Shown in pieces: positions 32,988 through 42,424 of a stretch of DNA of 64,000 bases (position 1 is its first letter; the number at the start of each line of letters is the position of its first letter). The DNA is from Gemmatimonadota bacterium (GTDB taxonomy: Bacteria > Gemmatimonadota > Gemmatimonadetes > Palauibacterales > Palauibacteraceae): positions 1 to 64,000 of the forward strand of contig JAJCZV010000070.1 in the NCBI GenBank assembly GCA_029262175.1, in the 5' to 3' direction. The notes beneath the pieces were generated by a model. It saw nothing but the letters and a program-made list of their open reading frames with translations, was not told the origin of the DNA and did not search any database. The position numbers and the translations under genes were made by a program.

Positions 32988-33578
32988 ATGAAATCAGCCA
33001 GAGCCGTCACGAGGAGTGGCTTGGACGAACGTCAACTGATCGCCGACGCGAAGGCCGGTGACCGGGTTGCGATGGGAGAGCTGTATGAGCTCCACGCGCG
33101 GCGGGTCTACACCGTGGTGCGTCGGTTGGTCGGCGACGATCACCTGGCCGAGGACCTATCGCAGGAGGCGTGGGTCCGGGCGTTCGAAAAGATCCACCTG
33201 TTTCGCGGCGAATCCGCGTTCGGGACGTGGCTCTATCGGTTGGCGACCAACGTGGCGCTCAACCGTCTTCGACGCTCTTCGAAGCGGCATACGGTGGAGG
33301 CGGGTGCGGACCTGCCCCGTACGTCGCGGGCGCAGGACGATGTGGTCGTGACCAGGAGAGTGCTGACACTCGCGATGGACCAGCTTCCGCCGGGATATCG
33401 GAAGGTGCTGGTCCTCCACGATGTCGAAGGTTGGACGCATGAAGAGATTGCAAAGTCGCTGAACTGCTCGGCGGGAACATCGAAGTCGCAGCTACACAAG
33501 GCGCGTGCGCGGATGCGCTCGCTCATTTCGCCGGCGGACACAGGGAACGACGGGACGCGCGACCAAGCGCGCCTTTAG
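32988..33578 (+). CDS. ECF RNA polymerase sigma factor
   Basis: 196 residues from ATG 32988. Region 2 is DLSQEAWVRAFEKIHLFRGESAFGTWLYRLATNVALNRLRR; region 4 is MDQLPPGYRKVLVLHDVEGWTHEEIAKSLNCSAGTSKSQLHKARARMR. It is a standard two-region ECF factor and starts a three-gene set with the anti-sigma and PDZ proteins. It lies 17 bases after the PAP2 gene, so it may also be read from the sphingolipid operon. Confidence 0.9.
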   Translation: MKSARAVTRSGLDERQLIADAKAGDRVAMGELYELHARRVYTVVRRLVGDDHLAEDLSQEAWVRAFEKIHLFRGESAFGTWLYRLATNVALNRLRRSSKRHTVEAGADLPRTSRAQDDVVVTRRVLTLAMDQLPPGYRKVLVLHDVEGWTHEEIAKSLNCSAGTSKSQLHKARARMRSLISPADTGNDGTRDQARL

Positions 33579-33605
33579 AGATATTGACGGGAATGAGAAG
33601 CAACG

Positions 33606-34322
33606 ATGGATAAAACGATGACGGAACACCTGACGACAGAGCGCATCTCGGCGCTGTTGGATGAGCCTTGGTTGGACACGGTTGGGCAAGAGCACCTGGA
33701 GTCGTGTGGTGACTGCCAAGCCGAGTTCGAACGGCTGAGCCGGATGCGGATGGCCCTATCCGCTTTGAGCGACGAAGACGCGCCGCTCGGACAATGGACC
33801 GTGATCGAGGCCGCGCTGGACAAGGCCGCCTCAGCCGCGGATCCGACGATCGTGCCTCTGCATCTGCGCTTGGGTGGTCGGCTCCTGGTTCCGGGACCGC
33901 TGCAGGCCGCAGCGGCGCTCGTTCTGTTTGCCGGGGGCGTGTTTGCGGGTCTTCAGATTACGGGTGCCGGATCCTCGAACGAGGCTGGAAACCGGTCGGA
34001 CATCCCCGGCGTAGTCGCATCCTCGAACGAGAATCGCGCGATGCTCGATGGGTTGACCCAGCTCGAGTCGCTGCGCAGCCCGCTGCAGCAGGTGGGGATG
34101 GGTGGAGAAATAGAAGGCCCGCGCGGCGGACCCGATCCGTTCGCGGCGACCCAGCGTCTGGCGAGACTCGAAGGGTTTATCCGGGCGCTCCGAGACCAGC
34201 TCGACGAAAGCCCTGGTGATCCGCTGGCCAGCGCTTATCTCGTCGAACTCGTCGAAGAACGCGACCGGCTCGAAGAGGAACTACAGGCTTCGGTACGAAG
34301 AGATGGCGTCCTGACGTGGTAA
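33606..34322 (+). CDS. Membrane anti-sigma factor (zinc-finger type)
   Basis: 238 residues. The N-terminal HLESCGDCQAEFERL (H-x3-C-x2-C) is the zinc-bearing anti-sigma domain; one membrane segment (LLVPGPLQAAAALVLFAGGVFAGLQI) and a periplasmic part with a C-terminal coiled coil (LVELVEERDRLEEELQASV) follow. It would hold the preceding sigma factor inactive until an envelope signal arrives. Confidence 0.82.
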   Translation: MDKTMTEHLTTERISALLDEPWLDTVGQEHLESCGDCQAEFERLSRMRMALSALSDEDAPLGQWTVIEAALDKAASAADPTIVPLHLRLGGRLLVPGPLQAAAALVLFAGGVFAGLQITGAGSSNEAGNRSDIPGVVASSNENRAMLDGLTQLESLRSPLQQVGMGGEIEGPRGGPDPFAATQRLARLEGFIRALRDQLDESPGDPLASAYLVELVEERDRLEEELQASVRRDGVLTW

Positions 34323-35410
34323 ATCGGCTGACCGCGCCCGTCGCGCGCGGACGAGGGATCCGTGCTGGAGGCATGACCGCGTTGGTGTTCGGCGTCGTCG
34401 CGGCGGTACCCCTGGCCGGAGTCCAGAACGCGCCGTCCGGTTGGATTGGCGTGCGCGTCGAGCAGCGATACGAGTGCACCTGGGACACGCAGGAAGAGTG
34501 GAAGACCTGTGATCTCGTGCTCAACATCAACGAGATGCAGGAAGGTGGACCGGCGGCATCGGGCGGTTTGCAGCTGGGCGACCAGATCATCGCCATCAAC
34601 GGCGAAGAGATCGACTATCAAAACTGGGGCGGTCTCGTCTCATCGATTCGCGCCGGGACGCCTATCAGCGTCGATGTCCTGCGTGGGGGCGACCGACACT
34701 TCGCTCAAGTGTTACCCGACAACCGTCCCTCAAACGCAGACCAAGTCCCCATGTTGGGGCGGCCTATGGGGGTCGTGGCGGATCGATCGTCGGGTCCGCG
34801 CGTCTTCGTCTTTCGCCTCACGGAGCCTCAAGGGCGCGACAACGTCTCGTTCGCGCTCACGGTTCGAGATACGGAGGGTGAAGATGTACGGATCGAGCCG
34901 GCGGCGATGCGGTATGTGAACGGTCAGCTCCGCGTCGCGTCGCTGGACGAGGACGTGTTCGTCGAACTGCCCGAGCTCCGTCGGGAGCTCCTGGGCGATC
35001 TGAAGCAGATGACCGAGTCCACCTACGAAAGCGCCACCAGCGCGCTTCAAGTCTTCGACCGCGTGCGCGCGCAGCTCTCCTCGCGCGAGTTCCGCCAGCG
35101 ATTGTCTTCGATGGCGCAGATCGGTCGTGAGGAGGCCGGACTGGCCGTGCGCTTTAGTCGTTCGTTCGGGGGCGCGGAATTCGAAGCCGTCCGACGGCAC
35201 GAACACCGATCTGGACTCCTCGTACTGCGTGTCGTGCCGCGCACCGCGGCGGCGCGCGTGGGGCTGCGATCCGGAGACTTCGTGGTTCGCGCCGGCGACG
35301 TAGCCACACTGGAGGTCCAAGACCTGGTCGAAGCCGTTCAGCGCGGTTCAGCGCAGATCTACTGGCTTCGCGACGGCCGCGAGATGACCCAAGTGTGGCC
35401 CGGCAACTAG
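34316..35410 (+). CDS. Exported PDZ-domain protein
   Basis: 364 residues from GTG 34316, overlapping the end of the anti-sigma gene. A signal peptide (MTALVFGVVAAVPLAGVQ) follows a basic stretch. Two PDZ-like regions are visible: WIGVRVEQRYECTW...GGPAASGGLQLGDQIIAINGEEID near the start and LLVLRVVPRTAAARVGLRSGDFVVRAGDVATLEVQDL at the end. No protease triad is present. PDZ proteins in this position may sense misfolded envelope proteins and relay to the anti-sigma factor, an inference from order. Confidence 0.8.
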   Translation: MVNRLTAPVARGRGIRAGGMTALVFGVVAAVPLAGVQNAPSGWIGVRVEQRYECTWDTQEEWKTCDLVLNINEMQEGGPAASGGLQLGDQIIAINGEEIDYQNWGGLVSSIRAGTPISVDVLRGGDRHFAQVLPDNRPSNADQVPMLGRPMGVVADRSSGPRVFVFRLTEPQGRDNVSFALTVRDTEGEDVRIEPAAMRYVNGQLRVASLDEDVFVELPELRRELLGDLKQMTESTYESATSALQVFDRVRAQLSSREFRQRLSSMAQIGREEAGLAVRFSRSFGGAEFEAVRRHEHRSGLLVLRVVPRTAAARVGLRSGDFVVRAGDVATLEVQDLVEAVQRGSAQIYWLRDGREMTQVWPGN

Positions 35411-35414
35411 TCCG

Positions 35415-35825
35415 ATGATGCGACGAGGACATGCCACGCTTCGACGCCGGAGCGACCTGAAGGCTGTCTCCGCACTCGTCTGCGTCGGGTTCGCTTTCGT
35501 CGTCGGCCCCGGTGCGGCGCTTCACCCATGTCCTGAACACGGTCACGAGAGCATCGCATCGTCACACGAGGGGCACTCGGACGACGCGATCGGACAGCCG
35601 GCGAAGTCCTCGCCCCAACACCATCAGGGTGGCGACCCCGAAGGGCCGTGCGACTGTCTGGGCACGTGCGTCACCTGCTGCGCGCCCAGCCTGGGACCAC
35701 CCAGCTCATCGTCGCACTGGTTTGCGGCCACCACGTCCGAGGGATCAGATCGGGCACCACGCGACGTGGTCCCGAGCGATCCGACACCGTTCTTGATGCC
35801 TCTCGCGCAGCCTCCACCCGCCTAG
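35415..35825 (+). CDS. Secreted His/Cys-rich protein, possible metal carrier
   Basis: 136 residues. A signal segment (LKAVSALVCVGFAFVVGPGAALH) leads into a mature part with many histidines (HPCPEHGHESIASSHEGHSDD, HHQGG) and a cysteine cluster (CDCLGTCVTCC). This resembles DUF2946-type copper-handling proteins. Copper or zinc binding is inferred from composition. It precedes a Met-rich outer-membrane protein gene by 168 bases, in which I see no other gene. Confidence 0.6.
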   Translation: MMRRGHATLRRRSDLKAVSALVCVGFAFVVGPGAALHPCPEHGHESIASSHEGHSDDAIGQPAKSSPQHHQGGDPEGPCDCLGTCVTCCAPSLGPPSSSSHWFAATTSEGSDRAPRDVVPSDPTPFLMPLAQPPPA

Positions 35826-35993
35826 CTCTCCGTTTGAAAGCCGCTCGAAGCCGGGCCCCGTCGGGCCTCGGCATCCGAGTTCAATCCCATTCAAACACAA
35901 GGCCGCGGTCTACGATCGGTGGGCAGATGCGCGTGGTCACACAGACCACACGTCCATCTCCGACCATCGTGCGGCTCGATACTGGAGAGATAG

Positions 35994-37031
35994 ATGCACG
36001 ATTTGACTCGAAGCAGAACGGTGGGCCTCGTGGCCCTGATGGCGGGCCTGTTCGTAGCCCCGGTCACGGCTCAGTGGAGCCCGTCTCGAGCGGATAGCCA
36101 TGCCCCGATCGGGGTCATGGGCGATCACCGCCACGAAAAGGGCGAGGTCATGCTATCCGCCCGCTACATGTACATGTCGATGGAGGGGAGTCGCGACGGA
36201 ACGACCGGTTTGAGCGATGCGGACATCGTCTCTCCGACCGGCAACGACTTCATGGTCACTCCCACGAAGATGCCCATGAATATGTTCATGTTCGGCGCCA
36301 TGTTTGCTCCGTCAGAACGAGTCACTCTGATGGGCATGCTGCCCTTCCTGGACAACTCGATGGATCACCAGACTCGAGCAGGCGCCACGTTCACGACGGA
36401 GTCGAGCGGTGTCGGCGACGCGAAAGTCGGCGCGATGATCGGGCTCGCCGACTGGTCCCAGCAATCGCTTCATCTCAACGCAGTTGTCAGTCTCCCCACG
36501 GGCTCGATCGAGGAGCAAGGCGTCCTTCCGACCAGCATGGGCAACCAGGTGCAGTTGCCCTATCCCATGCAGGTGGGGTCCGGGACGGTGGATCTGATGC
36601 CCGCGTTGACCTGGCTGGGGCAGACAGGCGACTGGTCCTGGGGCGCACAGAGCGGCGCGACCGTCAGACTCGGAACGAACGACCGTGACTGGACCCTGGG
36701 AGACCAGTTCTTTGGCACCGCGTGGTGGGGACGCCTCTTGAGTCGGAACCTGTCGGCCTCGCTGCGGTTGCAGGCGACCGATGTGGCCAACATCGAAGGA
36801 GCAGACCCCGCCGGGAGTGTGAATCCCGCTGTGGTGCCGACGGCGCGCCCGGACTTGCGAGGCGGTACGACGCTCGAAGCGGGGCTGAGCCTCAACTTCT
36901 ATGTGCCGAGAGCCAACGCGTTCCGTGTCGCGGTCGAAGGGCTCGTGCCCTTCTACCGCAGTCTCGACGGTCCGCAGCTGGAGCGCGATTGGACGCTCGT
37001 GGTCGGTCTACAGCTCGTCCCGGTTCGCTGA
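35994..37031 (+). CDS. Outer-membrane channel protein, methionine-rich (phenol_MetA_deg/transporter type)
   Basis: 345 residues. A signal peptide ends at VTAQ. The mature protein reads as alternating beta strands with the C-terminal strand RDWTLVVGLQLVPVR, and opens with RHEKGEVMLSARYMYMSMEGSRDG and a Met-rich PTKMPMNMFMFGAMFAP block. It belongs to the MetA-pathway/transporter-like outer-membrane group often found beside copper genes. The histidine-rich protein upstream suggests a metal-related pair. Confidence 0.72.
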   Translation: MHDLTRSRTVGLVALMAGLFVAPVTAQWSPSRADSHAPIGVMGDHRHEKGEVMLSARYMYMSMEGSRDGTTGLSDADIVSPTGNDFMVTPTKMPMNMFMFGAMFAPSERVTLMGMLPFLDNSMDHQTRAGATFTTESSGVGDAKVGAMIGLADWSQQSLHLNAVVSLPTGSIEEQGVLPTSMGNQVQLPYPMQVGSGTVDLMPALTWLGQTGDWSWGAQSGATVRLGTNDRDWTLGDQFFGTAWWGRLLSRNLSASLRLQATDVANIEGADPAGSVNPAVVPTARPDLRGGTTLEAGLSLNFYVPRANAFRVAVEGLVPFYRSLDGPQLERDWTLVVGLQLVPVR

Positions 37032-37042
37032 CGGCTTGACCC

Positions 37043-37091
37043 AATGAAGAACGGGCGAGCACGGCCACCACCGCGCTCGCCCGTCTTCATT
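37043..37091. terminator. Bidirectional intrinsic-type terminator
   Basis: An 18-base arm (37043-37060) pairs with 37075-37091 with only one bulged A, leaving a 14-base loop. AATGAAGA on one side and TCTTCATT on the other provide weak T-runs for both strands. It lies between the convergent channel gene and the cytochrome P460 gene and would serve both. Confidence 0.75.
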
Positions 37092-37133
37092 CAAACCACC
37101 CCGACTGCGAGCGGTCATCCAGATCGCGACCGG

Positions 37134-37706
37134 CTACATCGAGCCGAGGTTACTCGTGAAGATGTAGTCGTTGTCGGCCTTGCCGGTGTGGCAGCCGATA
37201 CAGCCCGGGATGATCCCATGCATCGTCCCACCGCCATCTACCGAGCCGTCGGGGAGGTACTTCACCCAATGCCAGTCGCCGGCCTCCGGATTGAACCCGG
37301 TCACTTTGTACATCGTGGTGATCGCAGCGAGGGCCCCGTCCGGCATGTAATTCTCTTTGACGATGATCGAGCCGGCCGGCATCGACGCCGCACCCTGGTC
37401 CAAGGCCCGCGCCGCCGTCCCGTTGAGGTAGGTCGTGAGCGTCGCGCCGTGTGGAGCCCCGCCCGGGTAGTGCTCGCCTTTGCCCGGCCAGAGGTTCCAG
37501 CTCGTGTAGCCCTCGTCTTTCAGGTGCGCCCAGAGGGCGCCGGCGTCTTCGGTCCCGGGCATGGAGGCGCTTACCACTGCAGCCGGTGCAGCGGGGGGGG
37601 CGGCTTCGACTGCCGGCGCGTCGGCGGCTTCGTCAGCTGCTGCGCAGGCACCTAATAGCACAACGGCCCCTGCGGCCCACCAACTCGCGATTCTTCGATC
37701 GTGCAT
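37134..37706 (-). CDS. Cytochrome P460-family lipoprotein
   Basis: 190 residues from ATG 37706. The lipobox is LGAC; an Ala/Pro linker follows. The domain GALWAHLKDEGYTSWNLWPGKGEHYPGGAPHGATLTTYLN, KENYMPDG and the C-terminal heme site CIGCHTGKADNDYIFT (CxxCH) are typical of the cytochrome P460 family. True P460 enzymes oxidise hydroxylamine using a lysine-crosslinked heme; many relatives like this are simple c-type redox lipoproteins of unknown role. Periplasmic. Confidence 0.85.
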   Translation of the reverse strand: MHDRRIASWWAAGAVVLLGACAAADEAADAPAVEAAPPAAPAAVVSASMPGTEDAGALWAHLKDEGYTSWNLWPGKGEHYPGGAPHGATLTTYLNGTAARALDQGAASMPAGSIIVKENYMPDGALAAITTMYKVTGFNPEAGDWHWVKYLPDGSVDGGGTMHGIIPGCIGCHTGKADNDYIFTSNLGSM

Positions 37707-37778
37707 GATTCTCCTCCACTCCAGGTTCGACCTTCTGGGAGGAACAACACGCCATCCGCCGGCCAGTTCCCTGCCGGC

Positions 37779-37814
37779 AACCTGAAGGGCAACTCGAAGG
37801 GCAACCCGAAGGAG
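37779..37814 (+). repeat. Three imperfect 12-bp tandem repeats
   Basis: Units AACCTGAAGGGC, AACTCGAAGGGC and AACCCGAAGGAG follow one another upstream of the cytochrome P460 gene (minus strand). The intergenic block 37707-38007 holds no gene I can support. Confidence 0.7.
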
Positions 37815-37895
37815 GTCCAGCAAGCGGTTGTGCGATCGATGCTTGGTTTCGCCAGGGACCTCTCCACGACGTCCTCAGCAGCTTCTGGCAGCGAC

Positions 37896-37928
37896 GTATA
37901 CGGTGTATACATCACATACATCGTATAC
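37896..37928. promoter_or_regulatory. Three GTATAC palindromes, candidate operator cluster
   Basis: GTATAC occurs at 37896, 37905 and 37923 in an AT-rich patch within a GC-rich window, about 190 bases upstream of the cytochrome P460 start. Regular spacing (9 and 18 bases) suggests a protein-binding array; it could equally be a promoter patch. Confidence 0.4.
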
Positions 37929-38007
37929 CAGCCCCGTTTGTCGCTCGATGTCCGGACCCCCTCCCCCTAGGCGTTCGCCGGCTCCGCAAGGTTCCCAGAC
38001 GCGCTCC

Positions 38008-38736
38008 CTAACGCTCGTTCCCCTCAGACAATTCGACAAACTCCGGTCGCACGGTCAGGATCAGGGTCGCCCTCCCCCGGGCCTTGGCGCTGCCCAGTAC
38101 GACGGTTTGCCCCACCGGCACGGCCATGGTCGTGTTGATGCTGGGACCGTACCCGTCTCCAAACTCCCCGAGCCCCACGATCAACTCGACGGATCCGCGA
38201 TCTCCTGACCCGCGAACCTGCTCCAACGTCGCTTGGATCTGGAACTGACGGCCGTCCACATCGAAGCTCTGCGAGGATGAGGTGCCCTCCATCAGGGCCA
38301 GCGGCGTTTCCGTCAGCAGCCGGTACCCCTCGAACCGGAACAGTTCGTCCAAGGCGGCCTGAACCTCGGCGATTCGATCATCCCGTTCGGCAAAACCGTT
38401 CGCCTCGATGACCTGGAATCGGAGCCGAACCCCGGGCTTCGCCCGATCGTAGAGCTCGATCAGCTCTGCAATTCGGGCCAGCGCCTCAGGGGTCTCCCTA
38501 ACCGTAATGCCGCCGTTGAAGCCCGTTACAAGGCCCGGAGACCCCTTCCGCTCCGCATACACGTAGGGAGCGACCATCTGCATGGCCTCTCCTGGCTCGA
38601 GGTACTGAAGCTCGAAAGTGCGCACGGCCACCGTCGGGTTGTCGTCGCAAAGCCCCAGCCCGAGCGCTGGGAGCATGAAGCAAGCGGCCAGCGTGGCCCC
38701 GCTCGTTTTCCGTCTTCTCAAGAGGCTGCTCAGCAT
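38008..38736 (-). CDS. Secretin N-domain-like exported protein
   Basis: 242 residues. A signal segment with a final Cys (LGLC) precedes VRTFELQYLEPGEAMQMVAPYVYAERKGSPG and ITVRETPEALARIAELIELYDRA, the N1/N2-type ring-building motifs of secretins (GspD/PilQ). The C-terminal part (MAVPVGQTVVLGSAKARGRATLILTVRPEFVEL) resembles the beginning of a secretin beta domain but is far too short to be a pore. It ends the sigma/anti-sigma set at 38784-39895 and may be its envelope output or sensor. Confidence 0.72.
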   Translation of the reverse strand: MLSSLLRRRKTSGATLAACFMLPALGLGLCDDNPTVAVRTFELQYLEPGEAMQMVAPYVYAERKGSPGLVTGFNGGITVRETPEALARIAELIELYDRAKPGVRLRFQVIEANGFAERDDRIAEVQAALDELFRFEGYRLLTETPLALMEGTSSSQSFDVDGRQFQIQATLEQVRGSGDRGSVELIVGLGEFGDGYGPSINTTMAVPVGQTVVLGSAKARGRATLILTVRPEFVELSEGNER

Positions 38737-38755
38737 GGTTTCCTCCGTCTACGTG

Positions 38756-38785
38756 ACTGGACTTCGGGTCACTGGACTTCGGGTC
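38756..38785 (+). repeat. Two perfect 15-bp tandem repeats
   Basis: ACTGGACTTCGGGTC is repeated directly at 38756-38770 and 38771-38785, between the secretin-like gene start and the anti-sigma stop. The two copies also carry the end of the anti-sigma frame (stop at 38784-38786). Confidence 0.8.
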
Positions 38786-39260
38786 AGTAGAGCCAGACCA
38801 CCGAAATCTTTGGGTTTTGGGTTTGAAACACGGCCATCCGGGCCCCTTCGGGCGCTTGGACCGAAAGAACAGGCTCGATATCGGCCGTCGGGTCGTTCGG
38901 GGACCACGCGTCGGCGGCCGTAGGGGCGCGATTCGACACCCAGATCAGGGCGGTGATCGCGACAAGTGCCACCGCGGGCCCCCAGTTCCACCGGCTATGC
39001 AAACGCGGAAAGGCCCAGACTACACGCCGTTTCGGAGCTCGGGCTCTGTCTGCGGACGCCAAGCGGACGGCCTCCGCTTCGGCGAACGGGCCTACGGTCG
39101 CATCGAGCTCGAGCGCGAGACCCTCCAGCGATTGGCCGATTCTGTCGGCCGTCGCGCGGCATCTGGTACAATCGCTCAGATGCCCCGCTAGATCCGGAGC
39201 CTCGTCCACGCGAGGTCCTTCGCCGTCGAGAAGGCGCTCTAGCGCCGTCTCGCACCTCAT
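38784..39260 (-). CDS. Membrane anti-sigma factor
   Basis: 158 residues. The N-terminal domain has the H-x3-C-x2-C zinc site (HLSDCTRCRATADRI), one membrane segment (WNWGPAVALVAITALIWVSNRAP) follows, and the short periplasmic tail ends in PKISVVWLY. The start overlaps the upstream sigma factor stop (ATGA). It is the partner of the sigma factor at 39257-39895. Confidence 0.8.
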   Translation of the reverse strand: MRCETALERLLDGEGPRVDEAPDLAGHLSDCTRCRATADRIGQSLEGLALELDATVGPFAEAEAVRLASADRARAPKRRVVWAFPRLHSRWNWGPAVALVAITALIWVSNRAPTAADAWSPNDPTADIEPVLSVQAPEGARMAVFQTQNPKISVVWLY

Positions 39261-39895
39261 GGGAGCAGCTCCAGCGCATCGGGTCGTTCCTCCAAGATGC
39301 GGCTCCGGAGCGACCGTCTGGCCTTGAGCAGGTTCGCGCGAACCGTGCTTGGATTCATTTGCAGCATCTCCGCCGTCTCACCGGGAGAGAACCCCTGAAA
39401 ATCGACCAGATCGAGCACCTCGCGCTGACGAGGCGGTAGGTCCATGAAGAACGTCCTCACGAGGTCGACCAGCCGCTCCTGATCGATGTTGGCCGAGTGG
39501 GTTGATCGGCCCGCCGCCTCTCCAGACCACGGGCGTAGCCAAGCTGCGCGCCTCGCTGCGCGTCTCGACCAGGAGGAGGCCTCGTTCGCCGTCATGCGGT
39601 AGAGCCATGTCGAAAACCTCCCCCTTCTTTCCCAGCTTTCGAGTTTCGCGTGGAGCCGAACAAGCACCCGCTGCGTCACGTCTGAGGCGTCGTCGGGATC
39701 GCCCACTCGCACCAACGCCCAGCGGTAAATCCGACGGTAGACCAGCCGCACGAGCGCTTCGAAGGCGTCCTCATCCCCCGTCGCGGCCCGCTGCGCGAGT
39801 CGGTCGACATCGGCCGGGTCCCAGTCTCGTTTCAACGAGAGTCCTTGCACCGGCGGCAGCTCGCTCCCTCCAAGTGGTCTGGGGTGTGACGTCAC
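39257..39895 (-). CDS. ECF RNA polymerase sigma factor
   Basis: 212 residues. Region 2: [43 protein letters not shown]; region 4: [46 protein letters not shown]. It is coupled to the anti-sigma gene by a 4-base overlap. The start is the ATG at 39895 or a later internal start; the sigma core begins around residue 28. Confidence 0.88.
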   Translation of the reverse strand: MTSHPRPLGGSELPPVQGLSLKRDWDPADVDRLAQRAATGDEDAFEALVRLVYRRIYRWALVRVGDPDDASDVTQRVLVRLHAKLESWERRGRFSTWLYRMTANEASSWSRRAARRAAWLRPWSGEAAGRSTHSANIDQERLVDLVRTFFMDLPPRQREVLDLVDFQGFSPGETAEMLQMNPSTVRANLLKARRSLRSRILEERPDALELLP

Positions 39896-40070
39896 GAACC
39901 GGCCCCCCGTTTACCGCCCAACCGATTGTCCGTGTCGTTCACCCGTCGTACTCTCTTGCCTCGTGCGCGAGCACGAAGCAAAAGCGTCTCGCGCGGAAGC
40001 TCGAGGCACAAGCGCCGCGCCGAGTCCCACCCGCCGCGCCCCGTTCCAACGCCAAACCAACGTGATCGAG

Positions 40071-41318
<1,248 letters not shown>

Positions 41319-41335
41319 GCCGAAAACCGGAGTCG

Positions 41336-42424
41336 ATGTCTACCGACGACGGTGCGCACGATTGGGCTACGCTGTGGCGAGAGGTACTGGATCTCGCGCG
41401 CTGGACCCCGTCTCCTCACAACACCCAACCGTGGAAGGTTCGCCTTTCGGGCGGACCGACTGCGGAGTTGTTTCTGGATCGAACCAGGGCACTCCCCGAC
41501 GAAGATCTGACCGGTTGTTTCGTCGTCGCCGCGCTCGGCATGTTCGTCGAGTCGCTGTCCTGTCTGGCATTGAATCGAAACCTCCGTCTCGACGTTGAAG
41601 GCTTCGACGCCGAAGTCGTTCGCCAGGCTGCATCGCACGACGGCGCGCACACACACGAGGAAGATTCGCTCGTCTTCGTGGCCGGGCTTACGCTGTCCTC
41701 CGGTGGCGGAGCGACCGCCGGGTTCCCGGGCAACCCGGGGTTCCCGGGCAACCCGGGGTTCCCTGACCAGCTATTTCTGGATCGCCGTACCTCGCGTCTT
41801 ACGCCCAGGCCCGCTCCGATCCAACAGCCCGCACTCGACGAACTGCAAACGGAAGCGTCAAACGGAGGACTCCGCGTTCACCTTCTCGAGACCGACGCTC
41901 AGGTCACAGAGATCATGCGGCTCAACCTCGCCGCCGTCGTCGAGGACCTGAACACCCCTTCCTATCACCGCGAGATCGTGAGTTGGTTCCGAGCGAGCCG
42001 ACGAGACGAGCAGAACAAACGCGATGGGCTGTCTGCACGCTGTATGGCGATGCCCGGCTACGAAATGAGGCTTCTCGGTCGGTTTCCGCGCGTCGCGAAA
42101 ACGCCCCTCGTCGGGTGGTTGGTCCGAGCCCAGTATCGGCGTCGCTTGGGAGGAGTCCCGCGTCTGATGGTTCTCGACGGTCCATTCTGGGATGCTGAAG
42201 CCGCGCTAAAGGCGGGTCGATGTCTGATGCGTCTCTGGTTGGTGCTTACTCGGCACGGTCTTCGCATTCATCCGTTCGGGAATTTAATCACCAACGAGAC
42301 CGCTCAGACAGCGTTTCGCGCGACGACCGGAATTGCACGACCGTGGATCGTGTTTCGCGTCGGCGTAACCGAGACGCCCGCTCGCAGCGAGCGACTCTTC
42401 TTGGAGGAGATCTTGGTTGACTGA
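41336..42424 (+). CDS. Nitroreductase-like FMN protein with in-frame GFPGNP repeats
   Basis: 362 residues from ATG 41336. The N-terminal ARWTPSPHNTQPWKVRL motif is typical of the nitroreductase fold, and the C-terminal LTRHGLRIHPFGNLITNETAQTAF matches its Acg/nitroreductase-related group. Between them lies GFPGNPGFPGNPGFPD, from an 18-bp tandem repeat, interrupting an otherwise normal domain. Substrate unknown. It sits 17 bases after icd and overlaps the ligase gene by eight bases, so these two genes are likely co-transcribed and may act together on one compound. Confidence 0.7.
   Translation: MSTDDGAHDWATLWREVLDLARWTPSPHNTQPWKVRLSGGPTAELFLDRTRALPDEDLTGCFVVAALGMFVESLSCLALNRNLRLDVEGFDAEVVRQAASHDGAHTHEEDSLVFVAGLTLSSGGGATAGFPGNPGFPGNPGFPDQLFLDRRTSRLTPRPAPIQQPALDELQTEASNGGLRVHLLETDAQVTEIMRLNLAAVVEDLNTPSYHREIVSWFRASRRDEQNKRDGLSARCMAMPGYEMRLLGRFPRVAKTPLVGWLVRAQYRRRLGGVPRLMVLDGPFWDAEAALKAGRCLMRLWLVLTRHGLRIHPFGNLITNETAQTAFRATTGIARPWIVFRVGVTETPARSERLFLEEILVD
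41720..41763 (+). repeat. 18-bp in-frame tandem repeat (2.4 copies)
   Basis: GGGTTCCCGGGCAACCCG is repeated perfectly at 41720-41737 and 41738-41755, followed by 8 bases of a third copy. Since 18 is a multiple of three, it adds GFPGNP units to the nitroreductase-like protein. Each unit can also form a GGGTT-loop-AACCC hairpin. Confidence 0.9.

Noticed and set aside
41720..41763. Rho-independent terminator
   Set aside because: The hairpins lie within a conserved open frame and have no T-run; they reflect an 18-bp coding repeat.
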